DNA from: Plotosus lineatus
Lineage: Eukaryota > Chordata > Actinopteri > Siluriformes > Plotosidae
Direction: 5' to 3'
Length of the DNA stretch: 64,000 bases
NCBI GenBank assembly: GCA_024760905.1
Contig: CM045733.1
Location: 33,254,501-33,318,500, forward strand
The notes under the pieces were generated by a model. The model saw nothing but the letters and a program-made list of their open reading frames with translations. It ran no database searches and had not been told where the DNA came from. This document shows positions 1-10,619 of the stretch, piece by piece; position 1 is the first letter of the stretch; each line of letters starts with the position of its first letter. A program made the position numbers and the translations under genes.

Positions 1-676
1 TACCAACTGGGAGTTAAATAAGTGTCAGGTATAGTGCTGTCATGGTCCATCAATGCATCCATGATTTTTAGTAACATGACATCTCAGGAAGGAATGATTA
101 AATAGTTTTAACTATCATTGTAGCTACTAACTAGAAGATGAACTGTTTTAATTGTGGCATTGATCAAGGCAGAGTCAATATCAAGGTAAAATGTGAGATG
201 CATCTTTTCTATGTGTCCTACGGATATGACTTACATGTTGAACATTCAGGCACTTCAGGACTTTTGCCACAAAAACAAAATGGCGACGTTTAAACCGAAG
301 ATATTTAACATCTGGCAGTTTTTCTTTTGTGAGTTTTTCAGGAATGTACGAGAGCCATATCCATTATGATACCGATTGGCTGTTATGTATTACTGAGTTT
401 TTAACAATGGTTGTGAAGAAGCTGAAGCTGGTTTATATAAAAAATACTAAAGCAGTGTTTGTGTAAACAATTTTTAAATTTGTTTTCTTTCCAGTTCCAG
501 TTTGTTGTTCTTGTGTAAAGGTTTTTCAGATGTACACATTTGAGATTAAATGCCGATAGTTCCTGATCCTGGAAATTGTATTTTATACACTTTTCATGTT
601 CTCTGAACACCACCACCCCAGATTACTCTTCAAATATTTCAGTTCAAACTTGCACATTTCATCCAGGCTGTGGGGT
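1..676. other. Synapsin intron, no recognisable element
   Basis: AT-rich sequence upstream of exon 784-940 with a poly(A) run at 677-701. I see no exon or known repeat in it. Confidence 0.5.
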
Positions 677-783
677 AAAAAAAAAAAAAAAAAAAAAAAA
701 AGTGGTTTGTCAGTTATGTAAGAACTGGGAGTTGTTATGTAATAGTGGTGCTTAAAGACACGGTGCCCTTGTTTATTTTACAG

Positions 784-940
784 GTCCTTCAAGCCAGATT
801 TTATCCTGATTCGCCAACACGCCTACAGCATGACCCCAGGAGAAGACTTTCGAAGTCTTGTGATTGGTCTGCAGTATGGCAGTGTGCCAAGCATCAACAC
901 CCTGCACTCCATCTACAACTTCTGTAGCAAACCCTGGGTT
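784..940 (+). CDS. syn3: Synapsin III exon, N-terminal part of conserved domain
   Basis: This 157-bp exon follows a pyrimidine-rich acceptor ending TTTTACAG and is followed by the donor GTAAGT. It starts with the third base of a split codon and ends on a complete codon. The 52 residues run from [16 protein letters not shown] to NFCSKPWV and contain the hallmark segments FILIRQHA and LVIGLQYG of the synapsin domain, close to the border between the pre-ATP-grasp and ATP-grasp halves. The reading frame is open and shows no damage. An overlapping open frame starting at 745 is a shadow in the wrong frame. I see no alternative to a synapsin; the paralogue call is less certain than the family call. 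Confidence 0.95.
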
Positions 941-1500
941 GTAAGTGACTCTCTAATTCTCTCAACATTATAAAACAGTTGGATTGCAATATCTGAAATG
1001 AGTAGTTCAGTGCTGTTAGCTTTGTACTTTGAACAAATAGAGCCAAACTTTCCACCATTTTTTTGGAAACCCTTGTTTAGCATAAACAAAAAACAACCAT
1101 AAAATTCAACAGAAGTTTTTATTGTTTGCGGGGTTTTTTTGCAGTTGGCCGTATTGCATATAGCTTTGTAGAATTTTTTTCAGAGCACCATATTTGGGAA
1201 AGCACAGTACTGTATTTAAATGACTCGTGCAATGTGAGTGACTGCAGCTTGTAGTAATTTACTTACTCCTAATTGCAGCAATTTACTTTTGCACTTGATA
1301 TGGAGATGTTGACAGAGTGAGAGAGATGCTCTGAGAGCCGAGAATACAAAGTTTAAAAAGAGTTATATAATTATTAGGAATTACACACACTTTAATATGA
1401 GCAGATGAGTTCTCCGTATTCTTATCCTGTAATTCATAGACACATGTTTTTGAGGGCAGAGCCAAAAAGCAAAGCACTGAAAACTCAATAAAAATAAGTG
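941..1500. other. Synapsin intron, no feature recognised
   Basis: This AT-rich intron sequence directly follows the exon donor. It has short T runs but no repeat or conserved motif that I recognise. Confidence 0.6.
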
Positions 1501-1690
1501 TGGAAGATATTAAATTAAGACAAATATGCAGTGAGGGTGTGATCACAGAAGCAGCGAGACAGCAAATTTTCTTTTTCCGGCGGCTGAGGAGGTTTGGCAT
1601 GGACTCCAGAATACTCACCAGTTTCTACCAATGCACCACTTCACACTTCGCTGCGAATCACTCTACAGTATTGAGAGCTTGAGGTTACTT
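1500..1690 (+). mobile_element. LINE fragment, region after reverse transcriptase
   Basis: The translation reads RQQIFFFRRLRRFGMDSRIL followed by TSFYQC. This resembles the conserved RRLRxFG...LxxFYxC segment found after the reverse-transcriptase core of fish non-LTR retrotransposons. It is short and broken after about 180 bp. The family is not assigned. Confidence 0.5.
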
Positions 1691-1829
1691 GATGAAGCCA
1701 AAAGGACAACATCTGCAAACAGCAGATACGAGATCCAATGGCCACTAATCCAGAACCCCTGAATGCCATGGCTCTGCCTAGAAATAATATAGATAACAAT
1801 TATGAAAAGAATCGATCACAATGTACGGA

Positions 1830-3285
1830 TGTCTATAAGTGCACTTGGCACCAGGACACCCAAGGCTGTGGTTTGATGATTGACTTTGGAGTTATGTGAC
1901 AAGACTTGTGGCCACATGTTCCAGACACTCCGGTAAAGAGAGGAGCTGAGCTGCCAACAGATCACCACCTGTTGGTGAGCTGACTCCAATGGCGGGGAAC
2001 CCCCCCCCCCCCCCCCCCCAGACCTTGCAGGGGAAACACCCCCCCCACCCCCAACCTTGCAAGCCCAAGCATGTAGGTAGGGTCTCTGGGGCACGTTTGG
2101 TGGAGTCTTCTGTCAGAGGGGGCCTTTAACTCCCACCAGAGCTCCAACCACATCCTGAACGAGGCAGGGACATGGAATTCAAATTGGCCAGGTTTTGTGC
2201 CTTTAATATTGAGGTGGCAGCCCATAGCTCAGGCTGGAAGGTTATTGGTGCCTGTTGTGGCGGTAAACCCCAAACCTGGTGGTGTACACCTACAGTGAGG
2301 TTTGCTGTCTAGTTGAAGAAGTAGGCCTATCAGGTCTTTTTAGCCTGTGGCGCTATCGAGGCAGCAGACCAGCAGGCCAAATGTGCTGCAGCCCGGGCTG
2401 TCGCCATGCAAAGGAGTTCAATGAGGGCTTCAAAAATAACAATCAGTTGGCCTTTACAAGGTTCTGGACCACTATCTGACATTTCGGGAAGGGGGTGGCA
2501 GTTACATGAATACTGTTACACTGGAAGCGGGGAGCTGCTGACCTTGACTGAGGATGTTGGTGGAAGGTTGAAGGAATACTTTGAGGACCTCCTCCATCCC
2601 ACCAACATGCCCTCTGTGGAGGAGGAAGACCCAGGCAGGGGGTCCAACCATTGCTGGGGTTGAGGTTGCTGAGAAAGTCAAAAAGCTTCTCAATGGTCAG
2701 CCCGGAGGTGGAAGAGACCCACCCTGAATATCTCAGGGCTCTGTATATTGTAGGGCTGTCTTGGTTGGCATATCTCTGCAACATTGCATGGTTATTTGGG
2801 GCCGTACCTCTGAGTTGGCAAACTGGGGTGGTAATTCCCATTTTTAAAAAGGGGTACCAGAGGGTGTATCCTAATTATTGTGGAATCACAAGCCTCAGCC
2901 TCCCCAGGAAAGTCTATGCAGGAGTACTGGAGAGGAGGATTGGACTGATAGTTGAACCTCGGATTCACAAATGATGTGCTTTTCGGCCTGACCGCAGCAC
3001 CCTCAAAGCAGCTCTATATACTCCCGGGGATCCTGAAGGGGATATGGGAGTTTGCCCAGCCTGTTCACATGTGCTTTGCTGATTTACAGAAGGCTTTCGA
3101 CCGTGTCCTTCGGGCTATCTTAGTGGAGTGTGCTCTGGGAGTATGGTGTACCTGACCCGTTGCTACAGGCAATTGTGTTGCTGTACCACCGGAACCAGAG
3201 CTTCGTTCGCATTAGCAACAACAGGTCGAGTTCATTTTCGGTGAGGGTTTTAATAGTGACAAAGGACAAGGCTGTCCTTTGTCAC
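1830..3285 (+). mobile_element. Decayed non-LTR retrotransposon (endonuclease C-end to RT)
   Basis: Broken frames match the usual order of a fish LINE. A poly(C)-interrupted endonuclease/linker part covers 1830-2480. Then come ELLTLTEDVGGRLKEYFEDL (2530-2590), WLAYLCNIAWLFGAVPLSWQ and ITSLSLPRKVYAGVLERRI (2760-2940), and finally FADLQKAFDRV (about 3080-3115), which is reverse-transcriptase motif A. Several frameshifts and stops break it and the rest of the RT is missing. A downstream TGACAATAAAACTTGAAAC (3431-3449) looks like a LINE 3' tail, possibly of a different element that this one interrupted. The clade is not assigned. Confidence 0.75.
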
Positions 3286-3474
3286 TGAATAATTTATTTA
3301 CATATCTTTTATTTTCTCTTTATATTTTTTTCTGAAAGTTTCTTTATCTGCAAGATTTGCTTCTAATGTGCAATACTGAGGGGGTTCCAACTCCAAGAAT
3401 CATTGCCGATAGTCCATTGTAACCTGTATATGACAATAAAACTTGAAACATGAGCTGGAAAGAATAAATAATTA

Positions 3475-3502
3475 CATAGATAAATAAATAAATAAATAAA
3501 TG
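3475..3502. repeat. (AAAT)n microsatellite
   Basis: A short run of AAAT units following the LINE tail. Confidence 0.8.
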
Positions 3503-3754
3503 TTTCTAAATGCAATGGACAAAACATAATAAAATTGAAACCTGGTATAAAATATCAGTAAATTTTTTATAAACAAAATTCTATTTTTTTTTTCTCTTGT
3601 TTATTGCAAGGTAAACCAAAACGTAAGTAGGATTACAGAATACAACTTACAGAATACACATTTATATAAAAACACTTGTTTTCTTGTTACTAGTTGTGAA
3701 AAACCATTAAAATTTAATATTTTGCAATCAGTATTTGGTAACAAAAAAACAGTG

Positions 3755-4158
3755 GCGCTGAGGAAAAGGCAGGAGGCACAGCAGAGGTAGCAGAGATGAA
3801 AATGTTGAGGTTCCCTCTGGGATTAATGGATAGATAGGATGGATAGGATCAGAAATGAGCACATCAGAGGGACAGCCCATGTAAGATGTTTTGGAGACAA
3901 AGTCAGAGAGGCTAGATTGAGATGGTTTGGACATGTACAGAGGAGGGATAGTGAGTATATTGGCAGTAGGATGCTGAGGTTGGAACTACCAGGCAGAAGG
4001 CCGAGAGGAAGACCAAAGAGAAGATTTATGGATGTGGTGAAGGAGGACATGAAGGTAGTTGGAGTAAGAGAAGAAGATGCAGAGGATAGGGTAAGATGGA
4101 GGCAGATAATTTGCTGTGGCGACCCCTGAAGGGAACAGCCGAAAGGAAAAGAAGAAGA
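3755..4158 (+). mobile_element. 3' end of an RTE/BovB-like LINE
   Basis: An open frame at 3839-4129 encodes the C-terminus of an RTE-type polyprotein: RGTAHVRCFGDKVREARLRW, FGHVQRRDSEYIG, LPGRRPRGRPKRRFMDVVKE and the terminal RWRQIICCGDP. The 3' end follows directly: GTGGCGACCCCTGAAGGGAA, then CAGCCGAAAGGAAAAGAAGA. It is truncated at its 5' side, as is usual for dead-on-arrival LINE copies. Proteins of this family are often listed as craniofacial development protein 2-like. The same 3' end forms the tail of several SINEs in this window. Confidence 0.85.
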
Positions 4159-4202
4159 GTATTTGGTAACAAAAAATTGTTAATTCAGCACCTAATTAAT
4201 CA

Positions 4203-4540
4203 GGGTGGTGGCCTGTTGGTAAAGGTGCTGGATCACTGATCCCAAGGTTAGGGGTTCATGTCCCACTGTCAACGGTTGTTACCGCTGGCCCCCCAGTGCA
4301 GATAACTGGGTTATCAAAGGCTGGCCATGTCTCTCACTGTCTCTGGTCTGAGATATGTTAAAGAACCATTGCTGACTTTCATTAAGAGTAGGCTGCATAG
4401 CTGTCAGCGTGTTTCTACCCTGCAATGGCCTGGTAAGCTGTCCAGAGTGTACTCTGTCCTCGCCCGAGTTGGCTGAGATGGGTGGCAGCCTCCCTGCAAT
4501 CCTAATTAGGATTAAGCAGTTCATAAAATGAACGAATAAA
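4203..4540 (+). mobile_element. tRNA-headed SINE with L2-type tail
   Basis: The head carries an A-box-like GGTGGCCTGTTGGTAAAGG and a B-box-like GGGTTCATGTCCC. The body includes AACTGGGTTATCAAAGGC and AGAACCATTGCTGACTTTC. The tail has CCTAATTAGGATTAAGCAG and ends in ATGAACGAAT. It is full length and moderately diverged. This is the reference form of the window's commonest SINE. Confidence 0.85.
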
Positions 4541-4559
4541 ATTCTTACAGCATTTCCTT

Positions 4560-4615
4560 AGGCATGGTGGCGTAGCGCTTACCACATCTGCCCCACAGCA
4601 TAAATGAATGAATGA
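4560..4615 (+). mobile_element. Fragment of a second tRNA/L2-type SINE
   Basis: GGCATGGTGGCGTAGCGCTT resembles the head of the family seen at 36355; only about 55 bp remain, ending in ATGAATGAATGA. Confidence 0.5.
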
Positions 4616-4699
4616 ACCTAATTAATCAGACACATTACATTTAATACAGAGATACATTGCATTACTGATATCTTCAGTTGTAAATGAAAATGTATGAAG

Positions 4700-5340
4700 T
4701 ACAGCCATAACTTCATATATTACTTGATTACATTCATGTGATCGATACGATGATGACTGCAATGCAAGGTGAGTTAAGTCCAGCAAAACCGCAGGCGGGC
4801 TGCCAGGCCGGCTTGCAAACGGCAAAGTCATTCGCAGGAACGACGAGCAAACCCTGTTGTTGGCAAGGAATGTCTCATTTGATGTCTATGTTCATATTCT
4901 CTTTTCTCGGGGCTCCCCAGTTTAGGGCAGACTGTGCTTTTCCTAAATAGAGCAGCCTGGACATTCACACTGCTGCCTCAGCTCACTGTCACCCAGAATT
5001 TCAGTTAAGTTGTGACCATCACATGTGAACCACCCACGTGCAGATATCATACTGGCAGCTTCCAGATTATTAGGCCCGCTGCCGTCGCTGTCTATCCATC
5101 GCCGCAGGGCTTCTCTCCACCTCCTCCTCTCCTAGCAAAGCGTCTTGCATAGTAGTTAAGCCAGGCGGTATCATGCCCTCCCCACTGTATTGTCTCATTG
5201 GACCTCCAAGTCTTATGTCAAGTGGTGCCCACTGGTGCCACAGACCTAACCAAAATGGAGGTTGCCCCGCAGTGACACCTGACTTGCCTGGTGATGCCAA
5301 CAGTTGACCAAACCTGGTTCCTCCACTTGCCATCTGGTGA
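4700..5340. other. Unassigned sequence around a hAT insertion
   Basis: No gene is seen. The region is less AT-rich than its surroundings, and together with 6180-6540 it may be an older repeat into which the hAT element at 5359 inserted. I cannot name it. Confidence 0.4.
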
Positions 5341-5358
5341 TGCGCCATTGATCTAGAG

Positions 5359-6168
5359 CAGGGATCTCCAAACTTTTTCCTGCGAGGGCCACGGAACTTT
5401 TCCCTTCTCTGATGGGGGGGGGATGCTAGGTCAGTTTGTAACAGAAAAAGTGTGACGATTGCAGGGCTGCCTAAACATAAACATTTATTGTTTTCCAGTA
5501 AGCCACGGATAACCAAATATTAGTAACCCTTTCTGGGACATCACAGAAAAAAGTCAGGAAATATAATTAAAAAAAGACAAACACAAATGCTGCTTGCTAT
5601 CAGTTGAGCAACCCGAAAGCTGCCCGAATAGACGACTGGTTCAGCTGAGCCTGGCGTACAAATGTATTCTCCTGAGCTAACAGTCCACTTTTTAGCATTG
5701 AGAGTTTGTCTACTTGCATTTGGCCTTGCAAGCGATCATACTCGTCTTTGTGACGGGATTCAGAGTGTTGGCGCAAATTGTATTCTTTGACTACTGTGAC
5801 TACCTCTTGACAGATGATACAAACAACATTTTCTTTGCATTGATCAAAAAAAAATAACGGTTTGTCCACTGTTAAATACCTTGCATTCTGGATAAAATGT
5901 TCTCTTCCATAACTTTTTCACCATTATTCCGTTCTATTTGACAATGGAGAGTCTAGGATTTTTTATTTCGTGTGGGGGCGTCAGATAGGGACACAGATGG
6001 CAGAAGGGTGGAATAGAGGGTGTCATGTTCTAGGTGTGTATTAGTCTTGATTGTGCGTCCAGACTAAAAAAAAGTAATCATAATGCGCCTCTGGTATTGT
6101 TCAGGGGGCTGGGCCAAATGTGGAGGTGGGCCATATCCAGCCCACGGGCCGTAGTTTGGGGACCTCTG
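5359..6168 (-). mobile_element. hAT transposon fossil with BED-finger remnant and TSD
   Basis: The ends form terminal inverted repeats: CAGGGATCTCCAAACTTT on the left, and GTTTGGGGACCTCTG on the right. They are flanked by an 8-bp target-site duplication, ATCTAGAG (5351-5358) and ACCTAGAG (6169-6176), which differ at one base. Eight-bp duplications and such TIRs define hAT elements. On the - strand an 89-codon frame (5869-5600) has VCIICQEVV...NLRQHSESRH, a BED-type C2H2 zinc finger, and then the helix of GTF2IRD2/ZBED-like hAT transposases. The catalytic domain is absent, so the element is non-autonomous. Confidence 0.85.
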
Positions 6169-6179
6169 ACCTAGAGGTT

Positions 6180-6540
6180 CCTCTGTCACAGAGCACCAAG
6201 GACATCCTGCTGCCAGAGCCCTTGGAAGTAGTTTAAAGACGTACCCTGGTCCGTGTTGAAATCAGAGTGCTTCTTCTCCTAGATGGGAAACCCTCCCAGG
6301 TTAATGAGCCCCATCTGCCCAGGTTTGAACTCAGAGTTTTCCTTCTCCCTGATGAGCAGCCCTCCAGGCTTCACGAGTCCCACCTACCAGAAGCACTGGT
6401 TTTTAGGCGCCAGAGAACTCTCCCCCACGCCCCTTCTCTTGTTAGCAGAAAAAGTTTCGCCTCGGGAAGGCCAGGAGCTGGATTTGGTTGTCAGAGGCTA
6501 TATGAGAGGCGTGCCATAAGGGGCATTTTATAAGCATTAG
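6180..6540. other. Unassigned sequence, right flank of hAT insertion
   Basis: GC content is higher than in the surrounding intron. Two frames are open here without a family match. It may be the other half of an older repeat split by the hAT element. Confidence 0.35.
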
Positions 6541-7059
6541 GAGCTTGTCCCCAATGCCACCCCGAGGCATAACAACCATGGAATCAGCGTAAACGTAAAT
6601 GACTATTATATACTTGAATCAAGACCACAGACTCTCCACTTTCTCATGGTTATAGTGTACAGTACGTATATCCTTTTAAAATGATATTCTTTCTTTTTTT
6701 ATTGTGGATTTTGCTAATTTTTCTATGTAGAATATACTAAAACAATTATTCGCCCTTGACTTGGTGGATGTTACTGAATTGAGTTGTCAGCTTGCCATTT
6801 TGTCTCAGATGGTTTTAGCACCTGCTTCAATTTCGGGATTAATAACAATTATGGGCCAAAGATGTCACTGAGTATTTCCTGTGAATGTGCACAACATATC
6901 CTGCAGCTTTAAATATTAATGTAACTCACTGAATTTGTTTCTTCACACAGTACAATATGCTTCACATACAAGTGCACTATAAATTGTTTTCTTCCGTGCA
7001 TAACCCAGAACTTCAAACTGGTTCTCACTGACATTTCTGTGTATGTTTGTTGCATGCAG
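6541..7059. other. Synapsin intron, nothing recognised
   Basis: AT-rich intron leading into the acceptor at 7059. No repeat is recognised. Confidence 0.5.
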
Positions 7060-7149
7060 TTTTCTCACATGATCAAACTCTACCATGACTTGGGTCCTGA
7101 GAAATTTCCACTGAACGAGCAAACCTTCTTCCCGAACCACACGCAGATG
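7060..7149 (+). CDS. syn3: Synapsin III exon, linker into the ATP-grasp half
   Basis: This 90-bp exon lies between the acceptor TGCATGCAG and the donor GTGAGT. It encodes 30 residues, FSHMIKLYHDLGPEKF through EQTFFPNHTQM, at phase 0 on both sides. EQTFFPNH is a near-invariant synapsin motif, and LGPEKFPL matches synapsin III better than the LGPEEFPL form of synapsins I and II. The frame is intact. The downstream intron is 52,009 bp and holds the whole TIMP3 gene on the other strand; the predicted TIMP3 poly(A) signals lie only about 300-370 bp beyond the end of this exon. Confidence 0.95.
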
Positions 7150-7511
7150 GTGAGTTTACACATTTATTTATTACAGTGTGCTCGTTTGCTCAATCCCAGC
7201 TCAGTTAACAGTTCATGACGGGCCTTCACAATGTTTATTATCACAGTCCTTAGTCCTAAATAGATGGATCGATCAGTGCAGGGATCAATGATGGTTTGTA
7301 CTGTGAATGTGACCTGCGAAGTCTAAGCATTGATTCGTACGCAAGTAAGGACATACAAGAACAAACTTGATTTGTTTATTTTAGACGTAGAATCTGATAT
7401 AATGTACATGTATACTCTGCCCAGATGTCAGCAGGCACTTGTTTTATTTAAAATATAAACATACAAGTTTGTTAAATAGGACAGGTTCACAAATGCAATT
7501 TTCATTCAATC

Positions 7512-7517
7512 TTTATT
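7512..7517 (-). other. Candidate poly(A) signal of TIMP3
   Basis: AATAAA on the - strand, about 2.4 kb after the TIMP3 stop. A second AATAAA follows at 7443-7448. Either would end the transcript inside the synapsin intron, a few hundred bases from exon 7060-7149. Confidence 0.45.
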
Positions 7518-7607
7518 ATAAAAATATAAAAGAGAAATTAAAAATCAGAACATTTCTGTAAGCTTCTACAAGAAAGAAATTTCCCCTTACAAATCAGTGT
7601 GTACACA

Positions 7608-7610
<3 letters not shown>

Positions 7611-7660
<50 letters not shown>
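7611..7660. repeat. (CA)n microsatellite in TIMP3 3' UTR
   Basis: About 25 uninterrupted CA units. On the TIMP3 strand it reads (GU)n, about 2.3 kb past the stop. Confidence 0.95.
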
Positions 7661-7662
<2 letters not shown>

Positions 7663-8539
7663 CATTAACATCTATTTATGATATTCCAAACATGATTGGC
7701 TGCGAGGTGTGTAAAAGAGGTTATTTGGAGACTAAGATGCCTCTGGGTTTTTTGTTTTTTTCTTCCTGATACGGTTAATTATTGAAATAAATAGTGTATA
7801 TTGTCATGAGCATGTTTCCCAAACATACAATGCTCTAAAATAATCCGAAAAGTGATATTCAGATGGTTTGTGTTAGAGGTTCTACTCCTGTACAGTTCTA
7901 AAAGGCTAAAATGTAGAGCCTACTTGCCAGAAATACTAAAAAATGACATCATCTTATATTTGTGTAGTTTCGTTAACCAGAGCCATCTTAGTCTCATACA
8001 GAGGAATGAACTGAAGAGTGTCAATACTGTGAATATGAAAAACAAGAGCTTAGTAACAAAAAGCAACAAGTATTGCAATCTGTCTTTTTCGAAAAAGTAA
8101 ATATCTTTACGGAAACATTTTTAATCAATAACTAACACCAAAACTAAAACCTCTGTTTGTTCGGTGACACTTAATAATAATAAATGCATGTTGGTACCAG
8201 CCAGTATTTTTTTTTTTTTTTTTTTTTTTTACGGAACTAAAGTACCATTAAATGAGCACTAATAACATCATCATTGTGCACTTTTTTCAGAAACCATCAA
8301 GTAAGTCCTGGCACACACTTGACGTCTGGGTCTGGGATTTGCGTAGGATTTTGGTCGCCTTTTCTTGTAACACACCAGAGGGGCAGTTTCTCGGTCCAGA
8401 TTAAGCTCAGTCATGAATACAAATCAGTGCATGCAGAGAGCTGATTCTGTGTCGGCCATTATACAAGGTTTATCATCACTTTAAACACATTTTCATGTTC
8501 GCCGAACGTAACAGAGGTTTCAGTCACGTCATTGTTTCT

Positions 8540-8547
8540 TAGCTTAT
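8540..8547 (-). promoter_or_regulatory. Candidate miR-21 target site in TIMP3 3' UTR
   Basis: The - strand reads ATAAGCTA, a perfect 8-mer match to the miR-21 seed plus the A opposite position 1. TIMP3 is an established miR-21 target in mammals. A chance 8-mer match in 2.5 kb is possible but not frequent. Confidence 0.5.
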
Positions 8548-9801
8548 AACATACAACAAGAAAAACATCAAAAATAAACTAAATGTTCTGCTCAAGGATA
8601 TACCTGTTTCAAACAAAGTGTGCTATGCATCGTTTCTGTTGATTTGTAAAAAATAGACATTATGACTCTTCTGTTATTATTCATGATTATTCAACAAAAA
8701 TCCTTTCAATGCTGAAGATTATATTAAAGAGTTGAACAACTACAGCACAAAGTAGAAGGCAGGCAAAAAGATCTTTTATAAATAGATACGTATTATACAG
8801 TATACATGGTGGATCTATACAGTTATTTATATCATACTAAATAATAAAAAATAACACTTAAATGCTTCCAAATGAGGACCAGTATTGCTTCCATTAATAA
8901 TTACCTCAGACTCTGTTCCCCGACCGGGGTCAACTGTACAAGCAGGTCTACCTGTGGACATGCAGGACTGACATGACACCCCCTACTACACCCCTCTTCG
9001 CTAAGCCATCATGCACAGTACAACAGCCTCTTCTACATTCTCAGGGGGTTTTGAACATGCAGCAGTACTACCAGATGTTAACGTTTATTCACGTCTGGGG
9101 TTGTGTCATAGACTGTATAAAATAGGTGTGTCTTGTCGTTTGCGTGACTGCAGATGGAAACTTCTGAATCTGTATGTATGGTGCTTTAATTTCATGGCAC
9201 ATGGTCTCTACATGTGCTGTGTTAGTCATGCTGGCAACCCAACCTTTTCACAGTAACACTTATTGCTTGATAGACTGATGAAAGTGTCTGAAGTAGTGTA
9301 TCAAGGCAGTATGAATTTTTGAAAGCTTGTTTAGTGCAGTCTCAAAAGAAGCTAAAAAAAAAGCAAGGCAAGAAATTATCAGGGTCCAAAAAAAAAAAAA
9401 AAAAAAAAAAAAAAATTCCAATATTTGACGAATCATGAAGTTTGCTATGAAATGAAAGAAAAGATGGTGTCACAGCAATATGACTGGATATCTATGGATT
9501 AAGAATGAGTTTAAGTATGTCGCACTAATCGAATTGATGGTGAGATGATTTTACAAACCTGATAAATCATACAGTACGTCAAACTTTTGGCTGTACCTAT
9601 GACACAGATTCTAATAACTAGTTATGATAAAAACCGAGACCTGTTGTTGTTTACCCTGATTCATTTCTCGTCTCTCCCTCTTGTGTGTCTTTTGAGGGCA
9701 TTAACTTCTGTGTGTATATGTCACTGTGGAGAGCAAAGCGCAGATCAGTTGATCATGAAGTTAATATAATATGCATTTGAACACCGGTATTGTTTTACCT
9801 C

Positions 9802-9809
9802 TAAAGTGC
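9802..9809 (-). promoter_or_regulatory. Candidate miR-17/20/93-family site in TIMP3 3' UTR
   Basis: The - strand reads GCACTTTA, an 8-mer match to the miR-17-family seed, about 130 bases after the stop codon. Functional relevance is inference. Confidence 0.4.
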
Positions 9810-9942
9810 TACGACAGGCATCAATAGAATTGTCATTCGGCATGATATGAACGATGGGGAATTTCTTTTCGGAAAAATAAAAACAATGATTTATTTGAAG
9901 GGTAGTAGAAATATTTTTTTTTTAAATGGATAATAGGATATT

Positions 9943-10140
9943 TCAAGGATCTGTGGTGTTTATGTTGGTTTTGTCGCGGGATGTCATGCCCCGGTACCAG
10001 CTGCAGTAGCCCTCTTTCTGCTGGATGCAGGCATAGTGCCGTGACTGGTAACCAGGATAGCCAAAGTGTGATAACATGTCTGTCCACAGGCACTCATTCT
10101 TTGAGGTCACAAAGCAGGGCAGATAATGACAAGGCTTAAT
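9943..10140 (-). CDS. timp3: TIMP3 exon 5: C-terminal domain and stop
   Basis: The terminal coding exon spans 198 bp including TGA. It follows acceptor CTGTGTACAG and encodes residues 148-212: [20 protein letters not shown], then [18 protein letters not shown], then a tail ending in NTTDP. Six cysteines (151, 156, 164, 185, 193 and, from exon 4, 146 nearby) belong to the C-terminal domain, which in mammals binds matrix and TIMP3 partners. The terminal sequon at Asn208 corresponds to the single N-glycosylation site of mammalian TIMP3. The segment GMTSRDKT (198-205) differs from the mammalian GWAPPDKS. Confidence 0.95.
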   Translation of the reverse strand: MKPCHYLPCFVTSKNECLWTDMLSHFGYPGYQSRHYACIQQKEGYCSWYRGMTSRDKTNINTTDP

Positions 10141-10395
10141 CTGTACACAGAAAAAAAGGAGAAAGAGTTTACATCTCCATCAGATGTGCAAAGGAAAACT
10201 GGGAAACAGTATACTAATAAAATAGTCAATTCTTTTTAGATAATTTAATCTATGGTTTTTGTTCTGTACTTTCATGTTAATGCTTTGCTCTTTTTTTAAA
10301 TAATTTTGCCATAGTATATATTTTTTTAAATTAAAATACTAGATGAATTACTGGAAATAAATTATTCCTACTTAATAAAAGTTATATATGTTTTT

Positions 10396-10525
10396 GCGTG
10401 CCCTGTGATGGTCTGGTAAGCTGTCCAGGTTGTACTCTATCCTTGCCCGGAGTCGGCCGAGACGGGTGCCAGCCTTCCCGCAACCATAATTAGGATTATG
10501 CAGTTCAGAAAACTAATGAATGAAT
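10396..10525 (+). mobile_element. SINE tail fragment, L2-type
   Basis: CCCTGTGATGGTCTGGTAAG through TAATTAGGATTATGCAGTTC; only the tail third of the common SINE is left. It lies in TIMP3 intron 4. Confidence 0.75.
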
Positions 10526-10619
10526 GCTTTAACCATCATTTTATTTTGAACAAGGTGTGAGAAAAAGATTAATATAGCCCAGGTGTATATGTGAACAAAT
10601 GTGTTATCTTGTTTTTTTA

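Larger units (their letters stand above)
7443..9942 (-). other. timp3: Probable TIMP3 3' UTR
   Basis: From the TIMP3 stop to the AATAAA signals read on the - strand at 7512-7517 and 7443-7448, about 2.5 kb carries no SINE or MITE, unlike the flanking introns. Mammalian TIMP3 also has a long 3' UTR of a few kilobases. It contains A/T runs at about 8204-8231 and 9390-9415, a (CA)n at 7611-7660, and candidate miR-21 and miR-17-family sites. Another AATAAA lies only about 50 bases after the stop (9890-9895) and could give a very short isoform. The boundary is inferred, not seen. Confidence 0.6.

Noticed and set aside
745..927. Open frame of 60 codons over the synapsin exon
   Set aside because: It is a wrong-frame shadow; the exon's true frame reads [12 protein letters not shown] with proper splice sites.
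2443..2841. 132-codon - strand frame
   Set aside because: It is the complement of the decayed + strand LINE; the + strand shows the reverse-transcriptase motifs.
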